Assembly: GCA_942159475.1 (NCBI GenBank) | Contig: OW804097.1 | Coordinates: forward strand, 56,626,986 to 56,690,985 | Reading direction: 5' to 3' | Length of the DNA: 64,000 nucleotides | Source of the DNA: Sthenelais limicola | Lineage: Eukaryota; Annelida; Polychaeta; Phyllodocida; Sigalionidae | Part shown: in pieces, positions 1 through 10,596 of the stretch | Layout: every line of letters begins with the position of its first letter | How positions within the stretch are numbered: the first letter of the stretch is position 1 | Notes under the pieces: model-generated | What the model was told of the DNA's origin: nothing | Database searches by the model: none | Seen by the model: only the letters and a program-made list of their open reading frames with translations | Translations under genes and position numbers: made by a program

Positions 1-2556
1 AAACAATATTGTGCATATCGTAATTGAGCAACCAATATTTAAACTCGATAGTTTGAATAAATATCACGGAGAAAACGACAATCTCAGGAATATTGTTTTA
101 GATCCATGTACTAACAAATTCAACGAATATCATCAATCTTGTGGGTTTCAATAGGCTTCACTGAGCAAACTAATTTCGCAATACTTACTGTGAACAGTTG
201 TTACATCATCAAAACATAGTGACAGAAAGATGATGATAAAAACCACCATCCTTCTTATTCAACCAACAACCCTTAATACCCAACATGATACAACTGACAG
301 CTGTCGCCATAGACAAACTTAAGGGGTTTAAGGGCTGTCAGTGTCACAATACATTGGGTTTCTGCTGTCAGTACTGTCAACGAGAGGAGCATGGGTAGCT
401 GAGGGTGGGGGTGGATGAGGGACCAATAGGGCCCTAACAACTCTACAGTACTGACGATAACAGATTTTTTTAAAGGTTTTATTCAAGATATCCTGCCCTC
501 GAGGCTTTTACACATCTAAAGTTCAATATCAGTCTCCCTTATATTTTATGGGTTTTTTTTTATATTTTCATGTGTTTTCTTTTTTGTCATCCACTTCGGA
601 TCTTACCCACTTACATCTTATGTGGTTTCGATTTCATTCTCATATACAAGACACCTGTACCTAGGTCAATCACAACTTTATAATAAAAAGACCAAAGTAG
701 AAGATCTAGGTGTTTACGTCTTGTGAGTTCTACTTTACACCTTTTTAACCTTATTTCTAGAAATTTCATGGACAATCACATAGATCATACAACCGGCATA
801 TAATAGCACTTAACCGCACACAAACTGGCCTTACCGTTCACCCTATCCACGATAACAGACTTGATTCTATACAGAGAACCAGAAAGACTAGATTAGTAGA
901 AACACAATGACAGGTATGATTTGTCCTAAATATATAGAAATATAAGAATTGTATGATCAGAAATTAAGCCTCTCCAGGAATATCTCTCGTCACCAAACCA
1001 TGTTCTTATTTAAGTCAAAGTTTTAAACAACAAATATTTGCTTTCTGTTGAACGGGGCTTTATCCCTTTAACAGGATATGTAGAAACTACCAAATCGCAT
1101 CATCAGCTCATAAAATCTGGCTTTGATATCGATCTGGTCCTAAGGATTCACAGATAGATTTAGTTCAATGGCCAATACTAAAAGTCAGGCCGAGCTAGCT
1201 TTGCGACTCCCCTTCCCCCCCTCCCTTCCCGCCCAAGCACCACATGAATTATTTATTCCAGTAGGTCTCGGTGTTGACATTTGCAATCCTTGTCTAATAG
1301 GACTATTAATCAATCTATTCTTCTTCCATACGTCAATGTCTTAACCTTCGGAGTTCGGGGATATGAAACCTAGGCTCTTTCATGATTTATTGGCAGTTCT
1401 GAGGTCAGTTTGTGTTCGCACAGCTTGTGCATCTCCTTGTTCATTGGTTGCAATGCCAGATTCAGATGAATTCACTGAAGTTCAAGTTACAAACAATATA
1501 TTACTTAAAATTATACTCTTTTCAGACAAAATATGTTAATTTCCGCGTTGATACATATACCCACATTGATAATCATCGTTTTATTTTATTATTTTTTAAA
1601 AATCTGAAATTAGATTCACTCAGATTCACTCAGAATCTACCACCTTACTGGCTGAAATGTCTTGGAGCGGGGGGGGGGGGGTATTTGTGTATTAGTACTT
1701 TATACTTTATACTTTTGTATAGGAAATGCAACTGTATGACTGAAACAAGAGCATAAATCATGTATCAAAATACGGTTGGCATATTATTGAACGAGGGACG
1801 ACATTTCTGTCTGTGGTTTAAGACTTGATTTGTGGCGGGCATAAATATTCTGCCTCTAATAGATTACACCCACTTATTGTACATATGGTCACCTACATCG
1901 ACATAATATGATGTTATGATGAATATAAAATATCAGTTTAAACGGGTGTTGTTTTAATCAGAACAATACAGACCTATTCCTTACTTATTTGAGTTATAAT
2001 CATAATTATGTAAGTGGCATAAAACATGAAGCAAGCACCTATAACGTCCACCATCCACTTGTCTCTCTCTTTAGACAATATTCTATAACAATACTAACTA
2101 TAGCAATATTCTATGAAATAGCTAGTTGTAAAATATATAAGAGTATGTTATAGCCCATCAATCTAAGTCACCTCCTCGTGCTTTTCAGTGACAAGGCCCA
2201 TATTCTGACCTTGCAGCATGGATCATCCCGCCCCTGAACTGAGACTCAACATTCTCCATTTTTTCTTCTTTATTTGAGCCTCTTTTTCAGACTATGCATA
2301 TAAAGTAGTCTACCCAAGCACCCTCTATACATAAGGAGCTGAACTAGAGCTTCGAAGTTTGCCCGCTTGGTGCCTCTGCAGTCTTGTTGAGCCTTATTCA
2401 TATTCTGGATGTGAGTTCTTCACTCTCTGATGCATGGACTAGAGTATTCTCAGGTTAAAATGGCCCTAAATGTATTAAATGTATTAACAAATGTTATGTT
2501 TTTATACTCTTTGCCTTATTTCTCCCAGCCACCCCAAAGTCACCTGTTGCATACAA
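1..2556. other. AT-rich DNA without recognised genes
   Basis: It holds short chance frames only, a C-rich tract near 1210-1235 and the poly(G) run. The 114-codon plus frame at 1412-1756 runs through the poly(G) and is not protein-like. Confidence 0.7.
1669..1681. repeat. Poly(G) run of 13
   Basis: A homopolymer of 13 G. Similar runs are 16 C at 19447-19462 and 13 G at 46908-46920. Their lengths are prone to sequencing error. Confidence 0.9.
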
Positions 2557-2808
2557 TTTCGTTACAGAAAAAAATGAGTCATTCAGGTCGTGTGAACAGA
2601 TGTCTCAAATTTCGGAAAGGGTATTAACTATATACTTGCGTTTCTAAGGTCATCATATAGAGAATATCTAACTAATGTCGACCCAGAAATATTGCAAGCC
2701 TTTCTCTCAAACATAAACAAATCAAACATAAAATATAGAAATAAATTGTAGATAGTATCTCACAATTATTTTTTCCGACTAATGACCCATTTTTCTGTGA
2801 CACATAAC
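2557..2808. repeat. GTGACGTGTTACAG MITE family, copy 1
   Basis: The left end GTTACAGAAAAAAATGAGTC and right end GACCCATTTTTCTGTGACAC form a terminal inverted repeat. The interior has CTAAGGTCATCATAT and CGACCCAGAAATATTG, shared with the copies at 6.3, 45.2 and 51.4 kb. Confidence 0.68.
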
Positions 2809-3185
2809 GAATATGCTGAATTAATCATTATAGCAATATAACAAATACCTAGAAATGCTGAAGGCCTGGCTCCCACAACCCCGGACTCAGTTGAACCTGA
2901 ACAGACTATATTAGATCCTTGAGTCCCGCCTCATTACCATGGTATTTACATACGCTGGAGTTCCCACCCTCTCTAACCCTCTACTTTATGCATAGGACTT
3001 CAAGTGCAGAGCTTTCTTCTTTTTATTTCAGCCCAGAAAACTACTGCTATGTTCTGGATCCAAGACATTGAAGGGTCTAATGTAAATGAATTATAACAAG
3101 CCTGCTGTATATAGATGGATTCCTCTCTCTATATATACTATTGCTATGTAATTAAATGTATTAATTACAGGATTAATAAACCATA

Positions 3186-3420
3186 TTGAGGCGATGCTGG
3201 TACACTGTTATGGATAAACAATACACCCGCACGTCATAATTGATTAAGAATTAATGTATGACATTGAGGGGCTGCTGGTGCACCAGCAGGCCCGAAATGA
3301 AGGTCATGTACTATTAATTGCTGGAGGTTATACAATCTAGACTGTTCCAGGCAGTGACTCAAGGTTGTAAATCACCTTAGTCTCTGCCCAAGGTGGCTAT
3401 AGCTCAAGCTAGAGCCGTTT
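3186..3420. repeat. Dispersed repeat with CGTTCCAGGCAGTGACT-type core
   Basis: TGGAGGTTATACAATCTAGA and TGTTCCAGGCAGTGACT match 18409-18456. The repeat includes the perfect 18-bp palindrome CTGCTGGTGCACCAGCAG at 3272-3289. Confidence 0.5.
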
Positions 3421-3540
3421 ATGGCACTGACTAATAGGAGGTAAAGTTTCAGCTCTCAAGGTGATTCTATTATCCTCCAGTATTGGCGGTACTGTCAATA
3501 CATACTGCTGTTTTTACATTCTACGGTATTTTTTTTAAAA

Positions 3541-3598
3541 AAAATTCGTGAATGTTAGTGAATTGGGTACCATTCTGTCAATCATCCTGATTAGCAAG
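3541..3598. repeat. Repeat shared with the far right end (63024-63070)
   Basis: TTAGTGAATTGGGTACCATT then CTGTCAATCATC differs from the 63-kb copy at one base in this core, with weaker similarity on both sides (AAAATTCG-GA). Confidence 0.6.
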
Positions 3599-3999
3599 TT
3601 CATGTGAAACATTTTGAGGTGTTGGTTAAGGATTGGTGTGAGGAGTGTGGACACTTATCTGGGAGGATATCTGGACGAGAGGCGACGCTGGCATATTTCG
3701 AATCCTTCTGTCGCCCCGGGCCTTTAGAGCCAAGGCCCAATACGTTACAGAACTCAACCTGATCATGTCGTTTTCCTATTAAACATACCGATAGCCGACA
3801 TCCTTACCCAGAAATCGCAACAATAGGATGTCCTCTGCAAGTTTTGTCTGAAGAAATAATCAATCTACGCTGTAAAATAGATTTTCGATATTCCTATACT
3901 ATTCCTATGGGGAAGCGTTGGGAAGTGCCGACCGCCATTTGCGCCACCACGTTGGAGCCCTAAGGGCACCCCATATGGCATGATGCAATAGAACGTGCT

Positions 4000-4056
4000 C
4001 CCCGCACACACGGTGGTGTGTGCGGGGACACTAGGTGGGACGGATCATTCCGTCCC
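4000..4056. repeat. Two adjacent GC-rich hairpins
   Basis: A perfect 12-bp stem (CCCCGCACACAC, loop GGTG) lies at 4000-4027. Ten bases later comes a perfect 7-bp stem (GGGACGG, loop ATCATT) at 4037-4056. No U-tract follows and no gene ends here. Confidence 0.8.
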
Positions 4057-4439
4057 ATGGGGGGGATCATTCAACAATCTGTAAAAGTCAGTCACAAGCA
4101 CCTCATTTATCACAGGAAAAAACATATTATGGGCGGTTTGATACTTCTGGATGCCCATCTCTGTGTGATGTAATTCATGCCAACACTACTAACTTTGCAC
4201 TTATGCAAGGACTGCTTGATTGACAACCTTCTACCATCTCTGCAGTAAATCCCTGAAGGCCAGTGTGACATCCTATTGGTTGACATTTGTTGTATTCTTT
4301 TGGCTATCTTGGTTTGATTGACAAGTTCCCACTTAAGGCCACTGTATAGGTTTTGAGAGGAACCCATTAATTTTAGAGAGGACCACCCATGACTGAATCT
4401 GAGTGATCTACACCTACTACACCCTTTGGGATTTCTGGG

Positions 4440-4670
4440 TTTCACGTCTTGGAGACAGACAAGCTCGGAATTGCAAAGACTAAAAGACCATTGTGTATTA
4501 TTAGATTACAATATGTTGTTTGATGTCTTATGTCTAATTCCCTTGCATTGTACTTTCATGTTTATCCAACTGCCTTTGTAAACAGGGAGCGTGCAACTTT
4601 CCTAGTTGTTAATAAACTGAATTTTACTTCCACTCCTGTGTTCTTCTAATACAGACATTCGAGGCATTTC
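4440..4670 (+). other. Possible LTR or 3'-UTR-like end with polyadenylation signal
   Basis: TTGTTAATAAACTGAATTTT (AATAAA at about 4612) followed by a GT/CT-rich stretch ending near TAATACA looks like the R-U5 part of an LTR or a gene 3' end. No partner LTR, primer-binding site or polyprotein is visible. Confidence 0.25.
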
Positions 4671-4993
4671 AGATTACAGTATGTCTGATATTCATAATCT
4701 AGCCATTGTGCACAAATAGTTGACCGTAGAATTTGTTTCCTTTGGAAACGCAGAATATATACATTAACTTAAACTGATTATAAAGTTAAACAGAAAAATA
4801 GTTCATTAAATGATTGATTAACTTAATAAACTTATAACTTGTTAAGCATGGTGTGTCTATATCATATATGAATAAAAAAAAATTGTTCGATGCAAAGCCG
4901 CACAACTATACTATAACTCTCCTGGGGCTTGTTGCATGGACAATCCTTCCTTGCTTAGCAAGGAAAAGTAGCTAAGGAAGGAATATATTAAGT

Positions 4994-5600
4994 AAAGCAG
5001 TTCAGCCACTGTTGACAACATCTTTGGCGATGCGTTGGTTATGAGCACGCCGATAAAGAGGGTTATCAGTAGCTGCATCTTCTTTGCATCGACAAGGAAA
5101 GAAAACTCGGCAACTATAGAACTATTTTTCATGCTTTTATATGTGGAATTTCATAGACTTCTCATCGCCAACACATCGCCATTGCCATTAACTCCATCGC
5201 CCACTCATCGGCGGTCATCGATGGTTATTGCCAAAGGCATAGCGATGACAAGTCGATGCAAAGACGATGCAATAAATTTCACAAAAATCTTATCGACTAC
5301 CTCATTGCCAACGCATCGCCAACGATTTTGTCAACAGTGGCCGGACCGCTTTAATGAACCGTGTTTGCATCAACTTGTCATTGCTAAAGCAGTCTGGCCA
5401 CTGTTGACAAAATCGTTGGTGATTTGCCAATGGAGGTATGGGCCATGGCGATGCGTTGATGATGTCTAATCAATGAGATCGATATGTAAAAGCATGAAAA
5501 TTGGTTTTATAGTGGCCAAACTGTTTCCCCTTGTCGATGCAAAGACGATGCAGTCACCGATAGCCCTCCTCATTGCCAACAAATTATATACATTGTCTTT
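4994..5600. repeat. Twin MITE with CCACTGTTGACAA ends
   Basis: The terminal block around GGCCACTGTTGACAAAATCG occurs three times: direct at 4994-5040 (slightly diverged), inverted at 5320-5355, and direct at 5392-5430. The first two bound a complete copy (4994-5355). The third starts a second copy whose arm (5466-5590) is the inverse of 5030-5130, through TTTTCATGCTTTTA and GCATCGTCTTTGCATCGACA-like blocks. Neither copy has a credible gene. Confidence 0.68.
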
Positions 5601-6269
5601 GCATTGTTTTTGAGACACACCTGATCTTATTATCATTGAATCTTTGTACCATAAAGTATCAATAGCCATCTATCTAATAAGCCAAGTTTAAGCCCAATAG
5701 GTAATATGCATCACAATCCAAATGCCTCAAGTAGTCATGCATCAATTGAATCTCCAAGTCAATCCCCACCTCATTATTCAATGTTTTACCATGTAAACCT
5801 AATAATATCGTTTCTTGAAGTGTCTAGTTTTACAAGAAACTAATGAGCAATAGCAATTGGGTATGTACACAATTAATGGCTTTAAATGGTCAGGTAATGC
5901 AATAGATTCCGCTATTGGTAACATTAAGAGGTTTTCTCTGTTTTCCCGTATAGTGCTCAAATAGATTCCAGTGGTTCATGTCAGCAATTCATCGGTATTG
6001 CTCCTTGACAAGGGATTTCTGTTTCTTCCACTTCTTCATGTACTAAGTGCTTTAAGGGAGGCTAGATTCTCAGAGTGTGTATCATGTATACATGCCTTTA
6101 ATGATTTAAGAAGGAACATTTTAAAGCCATTTTACGGACATATGTCCCAAATTTATACTTCTAGTGATCCAGGAGGCGGGGTGGTGTATGTAAAGTGATA
6201 TTTTTAAAGTGTTTTATTCAGAAGATCTCTTTGTAGGAATGTTCTCATTAGACAACCCGAAGTGTATAG

Positions 6270-6445
6270 AATATATTCTTGTGATTCTAAGGTCATCATA
6301 TGGACTGTATTTTACAACCTTACTAGTAACTGTCCACCCAGAAATTTCATTTCAAACATAGAATATAGAAATATGTTTAGAAATATGTTAACATCGTTGG
6401 AATCTACTTAATATTCTCTTCCCACCTTTTTGTGTGTGAATCATT
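6270..6445. repeat. GTGACGTGTTACAG MITE family, partial copy
   Basis: CTAAGGTCATCATATGG, GTCCACCCAGAAATTTC and TTAACATCGTTGGAATC match the 2.6 and 51.5 kb copies. Terminal repeats are not clear. Confidence 0.55.
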
Positions 6446-7123
6446 ATAAAACCGAAATGTGTTAATTATAAGCAAGTCTTATTTATAACTTCGATGTATA
6501 ATTTTGATCCATTCATTATTTTGTTGTGATTATAGCCTATGTTCTTTCCAATGAGTTGTCGAGTTCTCTGTAGAATCGCCTCCGGATCTCTTCCGGGCTT
6601 AAACACTACCGATATTCATTAAATGTGATCGTATAAGATACTTCTGCGAGAATATGCTATGAATATATTATGAAATATAATAAGGATAGTGGAGGAAAGA
6701 ACTAATCTCCGAAGTCAAAGGCAAAGGGAGGAAAATATTCTATGTTTTAACATCGCTCCGAGTTAAAGAAGAACATCAAGAAAGTACATCTGCAATTCCA
6801 GTTTTATTCCTGCTATCCTTGCTGAGGTTGAGAGGTTTGTCTCGAACCTGATCATACAAAAGCTCTGCTGGAACCTTATTATAACATGAACATGTACATC
6901 AAGGTATTTGTACAGAAGTGAGAAATATACATGTAAATAATATGATATGACAAATACAATTCATGATAAATTAGAGCAATGTTTAGCATAATATATAGTG
7001 AAAGTAATACGCGCAAATATTTAATCAATATTAGATAATAAATAGATCTTTATAATAATTCTGGAATATCAGCTGCTCTGCACGTGAAGACACCAAACGG
7101 CTACCAGTAGAACTACATGTTTA

Positions 7124-7220
7124 CCTCGGAGAATCCCGGAGGGTCCCGGAGCATCCCGGAGAATCTCGGAGAATCCCGGAGAATCCCGGAGAATCACAGA
7201 GAATCCTGGAGAATCCCGGA
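7124..7220. repeat. 10-bp minisatellite (TCCCGGAGAA)
   Basis: About nine and a half tandem units of TCCCGGAGAA. The variants are mostly C-to-T or G-to-A changes (TCTCGG, TCCTGG, TCACAG). The short minus-strand frame across it is a by-product of the repeat. Confidence 0.9.
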
Positions 7221-7599
7221 TATCCTCAAAACGTTCATCAGATATATTATATGATCGTAAGAATTTCATGAACATTTCTTCCTTCTTTGCTTTCAATGTG
7301 TTTTTCGGTCAATAAACTGCTGCCCGAAGGCTCCATGAAACGAACATGATAACATCTCAAGATAAATTTTTTTATGACTCATTTCTCTCTTGCACATTTA
7401 TAGATCTATACTGCCCAGACAAGAGCAGGACAGTCACCTCAATATGGCATAATGGATTCTACTGTCTTCATCACAGAGCTAGAGCATATTAAAGAAGCCA
7501 TAGTAGTGTCAGAATGCCTAGCCAGATGACATTCCAAACATTGACCAAGCAGCTCCGATGTTTGATCTCCAACTCCTGTTCCTCCTGTCGGAGACTACA

Positions 7600-7840
7600 C
7601 CCACTTTTTGTTAAAGACCTTTAAAAGCCTCCCACGGAAGATCGAGTTCTTAATTCAATCTTTTAAATGGCACAATTCCCCCGATTCGAACCTATTTAAT
7701 ATTGGATTGTTTTGATTGGATCAACTCTCCATTTTAAGAGGAATCAATAGGGAAATTGTGCGCATTTCTGGTACCACAGAATTTGATTTTGCCTCTTTCA
7801 AGAAACATGTATTGATATGTTTAATCTGCTATCCAGGGAA
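7600..7840 (+). pseudogene. Possible LINE C-terminal scrap
   Basis: A frame-broken plus reading contains GINREIVRISGTTEFDFASF followed by KKHVL. This resembles the WNSLP.EI...F..FKKHL ending of CR1-like ORFs. It is too short and eroded for certainty. Confidence 0.3.
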
Positions 7841-8145
7841 CAGAGTACACATCTAGACAGAGAGGTATATCTGTTTTCACTTACTACGAATGATCATAAA
7901 AGTTATTATTATGATTAAGTTATGTTATTTTTAAGTTATAAGTCATAACTTTAACTATGAATGAATTGTAATGTGATACAGAAAAATGAGTCACAAGTAG
8001 CAATGCGAGTGTCCCCAGCACGGGTATAGCGAACACTTTCCATTCACGCACAGCACTCCCTGCTTCCCTTGCAATATGCATCCCTCTGGGTATATTCTCT
8101 TGAGATAAAGATTATTTATTTGAATCACCGCACCTGATTTTTTCG

Positions 8146-8575
8146 TATCCACTGCCGCGGCTATACTCTTGGTTGTGTGTATGAGTGTGGAGATAAGCTG
8201 GTCTCTGATTGGCTAATCATCACTGACGTCACCAACCGCTCGCTGCGGCTGTGCGTATACACACCCAAATATCAAAAAGTTTTGATATTGATGAGTATTA
8301 CGTACGCATTATGACACGCCAGGCTGGGACATTCTTTGTAACATTTGAACACCATTCGCAGAAGTTCCAAATAAATCGTTCTATGTCTCCCTCATTATGA
8401 AACAACACCCTGATTATGGGCCGCCGACCATATGCACATTTGAACGGGTGGCGCGGTCAGTTGCCAGGGTATATCCACTGGTGAAAATGGGCTCAGGAGT
8501 ACGAGTCACCAGCTATATGCACGGCTATACTCATGGCATACTCTAGCCATATATACGCAACAGTGGATAGACCCT
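8146..8575. repeat. Inverted-repeat element carrying CCAAT and CRE motifs
   Basis: The left end TATCCACTGCCGCGGCTATA and the complement of the right end, TATCCACTGTTGCGTATATA, form a diverged inverted repeat. Inside are ATTGGCTAAT (8208-8217, CCAAT box) and TGACGTCA (8224-8231, perfect CRE). GGTATATCCACTGG recurs near 8468. Its CpG content is higher than in the flanks. Confidence 0.5.
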
Positions 8576-8599
8576 AATAAAAGCCTTATAATGCTGCTA

Positions 8600-10130
8600 A
8601 TAATGAATGGAATTACTTGAAATAAAGCTGACAGTGTCAGGAAAATATAATAAATTCATATTCCCAGTTCAAACGTATTGTGCACCCCTTTTTCCATCGC
8701 AGTTTTAAGAAGAATTAGGCGCAAAAGTGGGCGCCGCTGAGGAATGCTTTCACCCTGGCAATGACCTCTCCGGTCGGCTCGCGGTTCCAGTTGACTGGCC
8801 TAGTTTTAGTTTAGTTTGATCGTACACATCCTAAGCTTTAGTTACCACTTTGCCCCATCTCTGAGCGGCAATTTTAAGTGATTCAGATTTCCTGGGGAAA
8901 GTTTTGATCAAGTGCTGTTTACACCATGTCAAAGGACAACATCTAAGGGAAGTAAATTATTACAGATGAGTTTTATGAACAGAATGATATGTATATATGA
9001 TATGTTTAGTTTTATCAAATACCCAGCCTAGCCCATGGAATATATCATGTAATGGGTTTTGATTATGCACATTAGCCTAGCTGATTTATTCATATTAATA
9101 TGCATTAGTTCTTGTATACAATGTAAGAAACATGTTTTTTTATATTTTTTTCTCAAATACTTTTTTTCCATTTTTTGTTAAATTGAATTAATTAATATGC
9201 AAATAAGTTATAGGCCTAATTATTCATGCTACATTGATAACAGATACTGCCTTTAATATATAGCGATTCCTTGGGATCCCTTGTGCCAAATACCATTAAT
9301 ATATATATCAAATAATTTTCCTCTCATAGCAGTAAACTTAAGATGATCTGATTAATTAACATAATTGATATGCAAATAATGTATGAATATTCAAAATAGA
9401 TGAAAAATAATATGGCCATAGGCTTCCCCATACTCAAAACCCTGCAAGTACCTAATCTCAAAACATATACAAAATATTTAGTAAATAGCAGTTAAATTTG
9501 TTCTAAATCTCTCATTATGAAGGTCCATCATGAGCTGCCTGCAACCATTGATTTATATACATATATGCTACATTTCTGTTCATATAAGATGATATCTCAA
9601 AATCCAATCCATTTTCCTGTTACACATCACACTTTGTATTTTTAATCTTGTACCTCAATCTGCAATGACTGGACATTAAGGAACAGACACTGTTTTCCCT
9701 TATTGGTTTTACCAGCTCATCTCTTGTTAACTGCTACAATTACTTTAATTATGATATTTTCCCCCATTCATGCATACAAAATACCTTTTGCTGTTCCATC
9801 ATATAGTAAAACTAACTTAGAATCTTCAGAATAAATTCAATATTATTTCTGAATAAAATCAAATGAAATGATGTAATTCAATTACTTTGAAGTCCGATTA
9901 AATCATGACATCACATATTTTACTACTTATTTTTTTTACAATCCTGTGAATCTGATCTGTATTGCATTTTATTACATTACTTACGGAAACTACTGAAATA
10001 CTTTACGCTAGATATCAATGAATATCTCAGCATCATTAAGGTAAAATGTGTCATTTTATTGAGATCACTTAAGTTACTCCAACAATCCTAAAATCTACAA
10101 ACCAAGCCACCACCTCATTAAAGCCTTTTT
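8600..10130. other. AT-rich DNA without recognised genes
   Basis: Long A/T runs and CAAATA motifs. It contains the first TAGGCCTA of the local cluster (9211). No ORF of note. Confidence 0.7.
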
Positions 10131-10134
10131 TCTA

Positions 10135-10185
10135 AATGATTTGAATTCGTTTAGCCTTTGGCTAGTGCTTTCATCAGTTAAACAA
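10135..10185 (-). repeat. Penelope-like element motif (hammerhead-core-like)
   Basis: The minus strand reads AACTGATGAAAGCACTAGCC, then AAAGGCTAAACG. Penelope-like elements carry a CTGATGA, short stem, GAAACG-type motif derived from a hammerhead ribozyme in their terminal repeats. Here the second core box is altered (TAAACG instead of GAAACG), so this is a relic at best. No GIY-YIG or RT sequence is visible nearby. Confidence 0.4.
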
Positions 10186-10433
10186 AAAGATGAGGAGCCT
10201 GAGGCAGAATGATTTAAATGAATTGAGTAGGGCGCAGAAGAGGGGTCAGGCACAGAGTGCTGGGGATGGAATTAGTTGAAGTAAAAACCTAAGGAAGGGA
10301 GGGAATTTTCCTGGAATCAACTCAATCAATGTGAAATGGGGAGGGGAAAATGACCGAAAACTTCGAAAGGGATGAGTGAGTATTAGGTGTAGTTTGGGAA
10401 TTGTAACAAGTACTGAAGTTAAAGTTGGATTTA

Positions 10434-10596
10434 TATATAGAATGTAGCCCAGGTTTAGTCTGACGAAGGGTATATATATAATGCATTAAGGTTGTGACGG
10501 GAGACCTCGGGGCTATGCTGCGCTCCGCCCCTCGGTCTCCCTCGGCAACCAACATGCATAACCCTTTGACAGACTGAACCCATGCTACATTCTATA
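10434..10596. repeat. Long GC-cored hairpin element
   Basis: The arms 10434-10510 and 10527-10596 are complementary with small bulges: ATATAGAATGTAGCCCAGGT pairs with the sequence around ATGCTACATTCTATAT, TAGTCTGACGAAGGGT with ACCCTTTGACAGACTG, and GTGACGGGAGACC with GGTCTCCCTCGGC. The loop is GC-rich. The 77-codon minus-strand frame covering it is an artefact of the hairpin. Confidence 0.7.

Noticed and set aside
4110..4445. 111-codon minus-strand ORF
   Set aside because: Composition and sequence match no family I know, there are no splice or promoter signals, and an opposite-strand frame overlaps it. Length alone is not convincing in 64 kb.
7681..7692. GGTTCGAATCGG on the minus strand, resembling a tRNA B box
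   Set aside because: The flanks do not form a T-arm stem and there is no A box or acceptor stem.
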